Assembly (NCBI RefSeq): GCF_026151205.1
Contig: NC_087076.1
Location: forward strand, 14,245,675 to 14,309,674
Length of the DNA: 64,000 nucleotides
Source of the DNA: Bolinopsis microptera
Lineage: Eukaryota > Ctenophora > Tentaculata > Lobata > Bolinopsidae
Reading direction: 5' to 3'
The notes under the pieces were generated by a model. That model made no database searches. It was given only the letters and a program-made list of their open reading frames with translations, and was not told where the DNA came from. Of the stretch, positions 13,401-22,129 are shown one piece after another; within the stretch, counting starts at the first letter, position 1, and the number at the start of each line of letters is the position of its first letter. The translations under genes were made by a program, and so were the position numbers.

Positions 13401-15384
13401 GGACTACTGGAACTGATGGAATTGATCTTATAAAGGTGAAAGAGAATCTGGATTCTTAATAAAGTTATAACTTTATCAGGCGCGAACGATAGTACATTAG
13501 AAATGAAAATAAGAATACTATTTTCTAATCTGACAATATGACAACCCCACCAGGTGACGGTTCAAATAAATGACACAGTGGTCCACACCCTTGTACCTGA
13601 AAGCAACCAAGACTTTATAGGACTGGATAATAGAGAAACAAAAGAGTTTTGTAGAGAAGGTAATTGATAGATAGATACCTATAATTGATAGATAATTGAT
13701 AGGTAATTGGTGGACAATTGATATGTAATTGATAGGTAATTGGTATACAATTGATAGGTAATTGGTAGACAATTGATAGATAATTGATAGGTAATTGGCA
13801 GACAATTGATAGGTAATTGGTAGACAATTGATAGATAATTGATAGGTAATTGATATGTAATTGATAGGTAATTGGGAGATAATTGATAGGTCATTGATAT
13901 GTTATTGATAGATAGTTAGATACTTCCTTCTGTGAAGGCCAGCGCAAAAACTAACAATAATACAATTTTACCATGATTAAAAACTTTAAAATGAACAATG
14001 ACCTAATTTTATTGTTCAGTTCTTCCAAGGAATGGGTGACCACTTACTAATCATGCTAATAAATTGCAGATACTTTGACCCTGAGAATAACATGTGACGA
14101 TCGCTTGGAGTTGTATCTTGATGGCGTGCAACAACAACACAGTGCTCTCGGAATATGGAGCCAGGAGTCAACATTTGAGGAAATAACAACCGAATTAGAA
14201 ATTATAGCCTTGAAATGTGTAAACACTGGAGGAGCTAAAGGTATAATAGCATCACTAGAGAAAGAAGATGGAGACGTTGTCTACTACACCGATACTTACT
14301 GGAAATGCTCATCTGTCCTTGAAGAGGGCTGGCAACTCTCGGGGTTTCAGGATACTTCAGATAATTGGCACAATGCCATTAAAGTAGGAGACAATGGGAA
14401 CCCTACCTGGGGATACATTGGACAGATATCACATGATGCTGATTGGATCTGGGCGAGAGCTGGATGGACAGTTTACTGCCGAGGAGTCGTATTTAATAAA
14501 GGTAAGAATATAAACCCGAATACTTATTTTAGGCATTTTGTTAATATCACCACTATACCCCACTAAATCCACATGACTATATTTAGCTCATCAAGCATTA
14601 TACGAGTCACAACACCAACTTCACAACCTGATATAATATTTTTTGGTTCGCACGCGCATGTGGCTGCATGTTGCTCGAAAAAAGTAAAATAGTAACCACT
14701 TGTAACAGTAAGCTTATCCTTAACCAAGATATAAACAATAAGTTTCAGTCATTAACTTAGAATGAGATAATAATATGACTGAATGCTCGGAAAAAGTAAA
14801 ATATTTACCACTTGTAACAGTAAGCATATCCTTAACCAAGAAATAAACAATACGTTTCAGTCATTAACTTAGAATGAGATAATAATATGACTGCATGCTT
14901 ATAAAGAAGAGTGGCAGATTTCTTACCAGTCGGTAGTTGGATGAGTTGATGGACGACCTGTCCGTCAGTGTTATTAGAGAGGAGAATACAGGTGACACTC
15001 TCACTGGGAGCGCCAGAGGAGTACACAACATTTCTGGCAGATTCGCTCTGAAAAGACTGGGGGTAAAATCTTGTTAGGTATGAACTATGAGAAAATGAAT
15101 GCAAAGGAAACGTAAAATTGGGTAATTTAAGTGATCTTGACTTCGACCCTGTCATTATTATCGTAGACTATAAAGGCACAGTGTTTTTGTAGTTTGTTAA
15201 CAGTAATCTGTTACTCAACGATACTCGCTGTCACAACATATGGGATCAATATACATTTTGCCCCAGAAACATAAAACACAAAGAAGTGAAACCAGATTGT
15301 ATACATATATCTTATTCAGATTCATGGTGAAGTTGATAGTATTACCTGGGTTGTAGTGATGTTGGAAGGAACTGAATCATCCAT
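4410..15384 (-). CDS. Multi-finger C2H2 zinc-finger protein, six exons
   Basis: Predicted 475-residue nuclear DNA-binding protein. Exons on the minus strand, with phases that agree at every junction: 15384-15346 (start codon, MDDSVPSNITTTQ), 15047-14927, 8044-7974, 6230-5624, 5174-5044 and 4868-4410. The N-terminus is rich in S, V and Q. About seven fingers follow: CRDC..., CGVC..., CCYC..., a C2HC-type CKEC..., CPYC..., CVVCNDRF... and CRIC.... The sixth finger is split by the intron after 5624, and splicing restores exact C-x2-C-x12-H-x3-H spacing, which supports that junction. The C-terminal exon is basic and then S/T/P-rich with repeated SSP-type clusters. The donor after exon 4 is an unusual GTTCGT. 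Intron 2 (8045-14926) contains a whole plus-strand gene. The two 5' exons are the least certain part, supported by phase and composition only. Confidence 0.72.
6475..7696. mobile_element. TIR element of about 1.2 kb in the zinc-finger gene intron
   Basis: The ends are imperfect inverted repeats: left TACCCCTTAGTTCCATG, right (complement) AACCCCTAAGTTCCATG. An ATTCGGGCAAATTTTATTT word sits inside both ends in the same orientation. No transposase frame is visible, so this is a non-autonomous element. It carries the TCC-rich microsatellite. Boundaries are accurate to a few bases and no clear target duplication was resolved. Confidence 0.55.
7000..7330. repeat. TCC/CTCAG-rich simple repeat
   Basis: About 330 bp of imperfect TCCTCC and TCCTCAG units on the plus strand (purine-rich on the strand transcribed as the zinc-finger gene's intron). 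It creates a spurious serine/proline open frame on the plus strand. Confidence 0.9.
8129..8312 (+). repeat. Possible SINE or LINE 3' tail
   Basis: A relatively GC-rich block with a hairpin-like segment (AGGTCCTCCCTTGGACC) ends in an AAGAAGGAAGAAGAAAAA tail, as retroposon 3' ends do. Family unknown; no second copy in the window. Confidence 0.3.
9097..14636 (+). CDS. Secreted PLAT-like / jelly-roll protein nested in an intron
   Basis: Predicted secreted protein of about 408 residues. Exons: 9097-9160 (start and hydrophobic signal peptide VLLAYIMLTA), 9319-9657, 13200-13435, 13554-13659, 14070-14501 and a probable last exon 14587-14636. Phases match at every junction. Two consecutive beta-sandwich modules of PLAT/LH2-like pattern (TSGYFYTLVGSEG...C...NIGDLQGVRIRNSGEDSW; second copy KIKGTKGET...NIGDYECVSLRTTG) are followed by a jelly-roll module of the kind found N-terminally in rhamnosidases and in many invertebrate surface proteins (RLELYLDGVQQQ...W...GGAKGIIASLE...WKCS...GF.DTSDNW). 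Cysteine pairs suit extracellular folding. A lectin or other ligand-binding role is inference. The gene lies entirely within intron 2 of the opposite-strand zinc-finger gene. Its own second intron carries a large minisatellite. The last exon is weakly supported. Confidence 0.7.
9692..13072 (+). repeat. 25-bp minisatellite, roughly 107 units
   Basis: Tandem array of a 25-bp unit (GGGTAGATAGG followed by GGCCTCACTAAATT), nearly invariant, interrupted once by a 710-bp inserted element. Variants recur: AGAAAG for AGATAG, CTACATT for CTAAATT, and a 30-bp unit with an inserted CTATA at about 10613, 10818 and 12300. Recurring variant spacing suggests higher-order repeats. The array is in an intron and ends about 130 bp before the next exon. 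Confidence 0.97.
9740..10449. mobile_element. G-run/C-run capped inverted-repeat element in the minisatellite
   Basis: A 710-bp insertion begins with 18 G and ends with a C run broken by one G. Just inside, both ends carry CAACCATATTAAAGTATATT-like sequence as terminal inverted repeats, and each end block is itself nearly palindromic around GACCCGGGGATATAC. The host repeat reads AAATT immediately before (9735-9739) and after (10450-10454), consistent with a 5-bp target duplication. The only open frame (9951-10202) is AT-rich and looks fortuitous. Non-autonomous. Confidence 0.75.
13655..13912 (+). repeat. ATTGATAGGTA tandem repeat
   Basis: Intronic array of variants of ATTGATAGGTA and ATTGGTAGACA, period about 11-12 bp with a 24-bp supraperiod. 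It is open in several minus-strand frames, producing spurious YQLSINYLS-type peptides. Confidence 0.9.
14665..14905. repeat. Tandem duplication of about 120 bp, two copies
   Basis: Two adjacent, nearly identical copies share AAAGTAAAATA...CACTTGTAACAGTAAGC...TCAGTCATTAACTTAGAATG. The array abuts the second exon of the minus-strand zinc-finger gene, so it lies in its intron. Confidence 0.85.
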
Positions 15385-16656
15385 AATATTAATCTGTGCT
15401 TATCTTTGATTTAATATCTATTATAAAAAGTAATTTTTGCTATTTAAATCATGCCTTATATATGAAAAAAGTTTGTTAGTTGTTATTTTTCAAATGCCCC
15501 ATCATTGTACTCACACATTTGTTACATGTTTGATTGTTGGAAATTGATTTATAATTTTACATTATTTTCATGTTCAGATAAATAGCTTTTATCGATTGGA
15601 TATGAATAACAATTGGTTGATGGTTATGGTCATTTTCTAATAAGCCAACATGCCCAGTGATAAGCAAATAAAGAATGTTGGAGCAAAAATATATCAGGAT
15701 GAATCCTTCAATCTAGTAAAATTATAAGGTCAAAAATAAAGCAATTTAAAACTTAAGTATTCATCTATCAGGCTTAAAAATTTCCAGACAGCTATACAAA
15801 CATGATAAAATTTCGAATGTCATCTTTGATATCAATGTATATGTCAAAATTCAAATGAAGTTTACATTATAGTTATTTTATATTTGGGCAAGAAGTAAAG
15901 TAAAGAACAAAGATTTTATTTTATACCCACAATCAATACATAGTAAGTTCAAACGTTCATGATAAATAACGCTGCTAAATTTCAATGAAACTAATAAATC
16001 AATGAAACTAATAAATCAATGTTTTAGCTCATTTTACAAAGTCAAATATTTAAAACAATTAAAATTGTATAGTGCTCAATTTGTAAATGACTAGTTGATC
16101 TTTGCTATTGGAAGTTTGTCAAGGACTGGCAGCTAGCGGGGGCAAGGAATGCACGGGCTTAGGGGCTTTTGTGCACACCAGAACACTAGCTCGGTAGATT
16201 TTTGGAAACTAGAAGGACTGAAAACTAAAATTGTTTTTGATGGAGGCTGAGGCATGTTTTTGAGAGGGACGGTATAATAGCTTGTGGTAACAACAGGCCT
16301 TTACTTTAATAGGATGAAGTTTTAGTTTTAGGACAGGAAGAAGGCATTAAGAAGATTTGCTCTTTGTTTACAAGGCAGAATATAAGCAATGTTGGTTATA
16401 ATATGTATCAATATCTAGATCTTCGTTTATCAATTTTCACTAAATGGGTTTAAAATTTTAATAGGGAGGGAAATTCATCAACTTTATTAAGTACCTATCA
16501 AAAATAAATCTTATATCAATGTAATATATTAAAAATCATAATCCTAAGTCTAATAATAAATCTGTTAAAAACACTTTCTCACTACACTGCGCTCACACAC
16601 GTTAGTAAGACAAAGGAAAATGCACACCTGGCAGCTAATTTTCAATTTCAAGATAA
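15385..16656. other. Region between the zinc-finger gene and LINE ORF2
   Basis: Holds the putative promoter side of the minus-strand zinc-finger gene and, toward the right, the 3' untranslated part of the minus-strand LINE, whose exact 3' end I could not place. A 20-bp unit (AATGAAACTAATAAATC) is repeated twice at about 15983-16020. No other gene seen. Confidence 0.5.
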
Positions 16657-19600
16657 TCATTTTGGATGTGTGGACCCTAGGGTAGACTTAATGTCAAAAT
16701 TTAGATTAGAGCATTCGAAATCTTTGTTTGTCCAATCAAGATCAGCATGGTTATGCTGGTTGACGAGCAGTGATTGCTTCATCCTAGACTTCAGGCAGGC
16801 CACACTTAGACAGTAGTCACGTATACCAAGCTTAGGCACAATTACGTTCCAAATACGAGTCGTTCTGCTATTGAAGTTGTCAGGGGGGTCTGCTTGGCTT
16901 AGTATAAGGGTGGGTTTCCTACTTGAGCAGGTGAAATTTTCATGGAGGGAAATCGGAGCACGGAATTTCATGATTTTATAGAGCTCAAGGAAACAATGGT
17001 AAGTGTACAGGTTTTGGACGGCAAGTATTCCGTGTTCCTTGAACAAAGGTTTCGTGTGCTCTTTCAAGAAAAATTTTTTGTTCAGATTTTGGTTGCCAAA
17101 CGGTCGAGCACGAGCACAGGTCTTAAATTTATCTAGGTATGCCTCCCTGTCGCCAAACAGTACCCTGAGACAATATTTTTGTGCTTTGAATACAGAACTT
17201 ATACGAGTTTTGGCTGCCCCACCCCAAACCGTGATACAATAGGAGAGGTGTGATTCAAATAGAGTGTAATACAACTGGCGGTGTAAGAAATCTGGGAGGG
17301 AGCAGCGTAGGCGGCAGAGAGTTGATGTTGCATGGCTGAGAGAACGCCTAAGTGATTTTATATGTTCTTCCCAGGTTAGCTTTTCATCGATGACGACTCC
17401 CAGAAACTTAGCAGATGCAACTTGTTTTATTGGAAAGTTATCAATGGTTAGAGTATATTCAGAATTATTGTCAGTCTGGGAGGACGATGCTGGTTTAAAG
17501 TGAATGAAACAGCATTTAGACAAGTTGACATGGAGTTTGTTTGCTCGCATGTAGGAATATAAACTAGCTAAAAGAGAATTACCACGCATATATGCCTCCT
17601 TTTTAGATTTCCCAGTCACAAATATATTGGTGTCATCAGCGAAGGTGACAAATGATCCCAAACTGGAGCTGTTGGCGATATCATTAATATATAGGAGAAA
17701 TAAGAGAGGTCCAAGAATCGAACCCTGAGGGACTCCAAACTGTATTTTCAAGGCGTCAGATTTCTCACCAACAACTTCAGTATATTGTGATCTATTTGTT
17801 AGGTAACTTTTTATAAGATCATTTGCCACCCCACGTATCCCATAGCCCTGTAATTTGACAAGTAATGTACCATGATCTATTGTATCAAAAGCTTTGCTAA
17901 GGTCTATGAATATGCCTAAGACATGATGCTTAAGTTTTAGAGATTCAGTTATAAGGTTTACTGAGTGATTAACTGCATGTGAAGTAGAGTGTGACTGCCT
18001 GAAGCCAAATTGTGTTTTAGATATTATACCCTGTGAGCTAGCAAACGAATATATTCTTGAGTAAATGATCTTTTCAAAGATTTTACCAAATATAGAGAGA
18101 GTAGAGATTGGGCGGTAGTTTTCTATCTCTTCAGGGTTTCCCTTCTTAAATACAGGAGTTATTCTACCAGTCTTTAAAACGTCGGGGAACGTGCCATTAG
18201 ACATTAAGATGTTGATGTATCGACTAAGGATCGGTGTAATTACGTGAGATGATCTTTTGATTACACTAACAGGAATATCACTTGCTTTTCCATTTTCAAA
18301 TCCTTTTATTATTTCCGTTATCTCATAAGGTGTACAGTCTTCTAACATAATCGATTTTTCATTAGTCTTTCCAAGGAAATCATAGAATGTTTTTATAGGG
18401 AGAATTGGTAAACCAGAGGCCTCACTGCTACTAAGTGTTTCATTGAGCTTAGGGGCAATAGAAACAAAGTAAGAGTTGAATCCATTGGCTATGACTCTAC
18501 GATTCATGATTCGTTCGTTGTTTATGATAAAGGGAGGCTTAGTTTGCTTCTTTTTCTTGCCCCTGAGCTCATTGATTATCTGCCACGTTTTTTTGCTGTT
18601 TTCTATATTTTTATGGATTTCATTGCAGTAGTACGATCGTTTGGCGACCTTGATAATACTTTTAAGCATTCTTCGGTAGTCACTGAAGACTTTATAGAGC
18701 AGTACATTACCCTCAGGGTTTCTATTTGTTACAGTGCTTGACCAGTCTCTACAGAGTTCATGTTTTCTTTCAACTGAGACAATGATTCCATCGGTAATCC
18801 ACGGGTTGAGTTTGGGAGTCCTTTTGGTAACTTTTGGTACATCAAGCTTACAGTGTTTATCAAGTGTTTCATTGAAGCAGTCCAAGAACTCATTGAAGTT
18901 TACCGAGGGAGTTAAGTCATTCACCTTCACCTCGAGTTCATTAACAAAATTAGTGAGTTTGGAACTTGAATAATCATAGTAGCGAACATGTTTAAGTTTT
19001 TCAGTACTGTTTTTGGTAGGAATTGACGTGAAGGTGAATATAAAGGCATGGTCACCAATCCTATCATTCAATACACCGGAGAGAAGTACATGATCTATCT
19101 CTGATGTGAGGATATTGTCAATACATGAGTTTTTACAGTTAGGACGGAAGTGGGTAGCAAGTGATATAGTAGGATACATATTGTTACGAAGTAACGTGTC
19201 CTCAAATAACTGGCTGGAGGTTTGTACATTGAGGAGGTTAGAGTTAAAATCGCCAAGAATATGGAACTTTTTACCAGCCAACTGCTTAGATATATCCTCA
19301 AGAGTTTGACAAAAGGTCTCACTACAGCCATTTGGAGGACGATAAGCAACCCCATATGTCAGTTTATCACCCGAGCTAAGAGTAATTTCAACAAATAAGC
19401 ACTCAATATCTTTTGTACAGTGAGATAGATTTTCGATTACTACAGCATTCAGGCGATCAGAGACATATAAGGATACTCCTGTTCCTTTTTTCTTATCAGG
19501 GAATGGTACTTGACAAAATGTTGTATAGGAGGGGATTTGGTATAAGCCTTGTTGGCTTGGATCGATGTTGGTCTCAGCCAATCCAATGACATCAAAATTA

Positions 19601-19684
19601 CACGGGAGGGTCTTATGTTCTATTAAAAAGCTGTCAAAATTACTAGCAAACCCATCTATATTGCAAAACAGAGCTGGCAGATAA

Positions 19685-21751
19685 GGGCATATTTCAAAAC
19701 TGGTTCCACTTGGAGGAAATTTCAGAAATGCTTTTATCAATCCAATTTTGGAAATTTTAGAATGTTTGAACTTTATACTTTGAAAATCTGCAATATTGGA
19801 GACATCAATCTACTCTATCATGCAAAAATAGCTCATTCTATCATCGACACTAAAACAATCCTCAAAAGTGTGCTCTACTTCATAACGTCTCTAGATTAGG
19901 CCTTTGCTTGAACTAAACCCAAATTTTGTGTGTTAGTATATGAGATTTCATTTTTACAGACTGATATAAAGCCCAATCAAGGAGAATGAGCTAACATGGG
20001 GAAAATGTGGTTTAAAAATTTTTGTCACTCCGTAACAAAAAGGTGTCAAAAAGTTATCTATTCTCTTAACTACACGCCTATTGCATTCCATATTTTCTGA
20101 AGTATCTCAGTGACCTTACACTAAGATTTTCCAACATTTTCGATTGATAACATTATAATTTAAGAGGAAATATGATGAGCCAAACTTTGGTCACTCCGTA
20201 ACGCTGTGTTACGGAGTGACAAATTCAAGGGACATTGTCACTCCGTAACGAATTTTTTTTATTGACATTGGACACATAGTGTCCAATCAGGTTGTCATAA
20301 ATACACCAAAGGAGTTTGCAACCTATGCTGACAGTCTTCTCAAGTCAATCAATGTCGTGTATGTTGGAGATCTAGCCTCAGGTATGGAAGAGGAGTGCAG
20401 AAGGAAAGCAAGACCAGTTCCAGGAACCTTAAAAGTGCACCACATTGTCCGTTCTTTCAAAGATAACAGCTGCATCCTTACCTTTAGGGGCACGTCAGTT
20501 GATGGATCTTTGATAAAGAAGATAGAGTATGCCGATGAATCATCTGCTCAGACGACTTCAACAACAGTTATTGGAGAGGAGGAAACACCATCATCTTCTA
20601 ACAGCTGTGAAACTTACAACATTGATCAATTCGTGATTGTTAACTGGGAGGGTGAACTTTATCCAGGAAAAGTTATTGGCAAGCCAGACAGCAGTAACCT
20701 TACCGTTAAGTGCCTTGTACCAGCTGGAAAACCTGGATCAATCTGGAAATGGCCTGACAAAGAGGACGTCCATGATTACGAACTTAGTGACGTGAAAGGA
20801 GCTATTGGTATGCCGAAGCTTTTGCCGGGAACAGGGAGAAGAATAGAGTTTGAAGTACCTGAACTTGCTTATAAGTGGGGTGTAAAGGTTTGAATTTTCG
20901 TTAATCTGTGTACATTGTACAGTTTATAACTTTAAACAAATAAGCCCAGATTTTTAAACATTTCATTATGATATGTCACTCTGTAACAGATTCTTAACCG
21001 AGTAATATTTGTAGAAAGTAAAACCAATGAGACTGATTTTTATGCAGTTGTTTATATTTTTCAAACAGTGATTTAAATGTGCTGTATTTTAAGGGAAATT
21101 TACAGAGTTGTAAGCTCCAGGGTTGATTTTTTATCACATGATCGTATTTTTATTCATAATTGTGATCAAGACTAATGAATTGTACCAGATTTGATTTATT
21201 TCACATCAATAAATTTGTGTGTCTACCTTGTTTAAGTGTTATCTATCTAATTTTGAAAAGAATTCTACTATTTAGAGCCAGGCACAGGATGAAAAATGAT
21301 GAAAAATTCGAGTGGAATGAGAGACTGTTTGATGCGTCACTCCGTAACAGTCACTCCGTAACAATCCCCAAAATTTTTGAAGCCTCAAATTTTTTACTCC
21401 TTAGGCAATACACACTTTTTCCTGATTAATTATTGAAGGAAAATGTCTGAAAAGTGCCTGGAAGCCGTCAAAATGCAACTTTCAAGAATATCTGAGATAA
21501 AAATTAGGTCAGAATATGGGTGTACCAAAATCTGAAAATTTATCTAGTCACTCCGTAACCAAATTTCGACTTTTAATTACTCAAAAACGGATTGATTTCT
21601 CACTATTTTCTTTGGCAGATATGTAAATCGTAGGTTTGAAAAGCCTTAGAAACATAATTTAACCAATAATGAACCTGTTTTCTTGGACATTTTTCGGAAA
21701 AAATGGGTAAAATTGTCACACCGTAACATTCTATAGTTTTGAAATATGCCC
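19685..21751. mobile_element. TIR element inserted in LINE ORF2
   Basis: Perfect 17-bp terminal inverted repeats (GGGCATATTTCAAAACT at 19685-19701; complement at 21735-21751) are flanked by ATAA at 19681-19684 and 21752-21755, a 4-bp target duplication. Inside are nine copies of GTCACTCCGTAAC or one-base variants: 20024, 20190, 20208 (inverted; forms a palindrome with the previous copy), 20237, 20975 (variant), 21336, 21350, 21547 and 21715 (variant). The only substantial frame is the 204-residue protein at 20279. No transposase is recognisable, so it is probably an internally deleted derivative. Superfamily undetermined. Confidence 0.88.
20279..20893 (+). CDS. Element-borne protein with a chromatin-reader-like C-terminus
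   Basis: The 204-residue frame begins with GTG and remains open upstream, so this is more likely a spliced or truncated 3' exon; CAATCAG at 20283-20289 could be an acceptor. The C-terminal part (DQFVIVNWEGELYPGKVIG...WKWPDKEDVHDYELSDV) resembles a short barrel domain seen in uncharacterised transposon-linked proteins of invertebrates; the Tudor/PWWP-like reading is mine. The N-terminal part is unrecognised. It lies inside the TIR element and antisense to the LINE. Function unknown. Confidence 0.5.
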   Translation: MSNQVVINTPKEFATYADSLLKSINVVYVGDLASGMEEECRRKARPVPGTLKVHHIVRSFKDNSCILTFRGTSVDGSLIKKIEYADESSAQTTSTTVIGEEETPSSSNSCETYNIDQFVIVNWEGELYPGKVIGKPDSSNLTVKCLVPAGKPGSIWKWPDKEDVHDYELSDVKGAIGMPKLLPGTGRRIEFEVPELAYKWGVKV

Positions 21752-22129
21752 ATAAGCAGAATTTTTATTTTTCTCAGGAAAAAGTTTGCTGATTGAGTTT
21801 GCTAGTTCTTGTTTTGTGTAACACTTACAGTCTTCAAGTATTGAAGAGAATTTAGCTATGGTGACATCTTCCTGGTTGTTTGTATCATAGAATTTATCTG
21901 AATCATCATATCTTTGGCTGCTTGGAAATGGGCAATACCTATCTTCTATTGTACTACAGCAATCACTACACATCCATAGACCGTTTTTGCTTGTAAATTT
22001 CGCGGATCTGAAGCACTTAGTATGAACAACTTTGCTGCAATTTTCACATTCTAAGAGTGGCTGGCCAATATTAATGTATTTACTACAGGGGTCGCACACA
22101 TCTTTAATAAGTTTCATAATCATGATAAA

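Larger units (their letters stand above)
16657..22123 (-). pseudogene. LINE ORF2: PHD, endonuclease, reverse transcriptase, split by insertion
   Basis: Encodes the retrotransposition enzyme. The 5' part (22123 to about 21756) carries a PHD-type zinc finger (CDPCSKYI...LECENCSKVVHTKC...LWMCSDCC) and ends KNSAY. The frame resumes at about 19684 with LPALFCNIDGF and the APE-like endonuclease (motifs GLAETN, LGDFNSN, SCIDNI, DH), then the reverse transcriptase (FIDLSKAFDTIDH, GVPQGSILGPLL, FADDTNIF at about 17634-17651) and a C-terminal domain of FKEHGILAVQNLYTYHCF type, all undamaged. Removing the insertion and one 4-bp target copy restores one uninterrupted frame, so the element was probably competent until interrupted. 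ORF2 starts 6 nt after the ORF1 stop. Confidence 0.9.

Noticed and set aside
13518..13894. Minus-strand frames of YQLPINYLSI type
   Set aside because: Translation of an 11-12-bp tandem repeat in several frames; no independent coding evidence.
14832..15155. Independent 107-residue minus-strand gene
   Set aside because: Only the middle part (15047-14927) is flanked by splice sites, and it fits as exon 2 of the zinc-finger gene.
21175..21429. 84-residue plus-strand frame in the TIR element
   Set aside because: Contains the GTCACTCCGTAAC motif repeats in translation and has no protein-like pattern.
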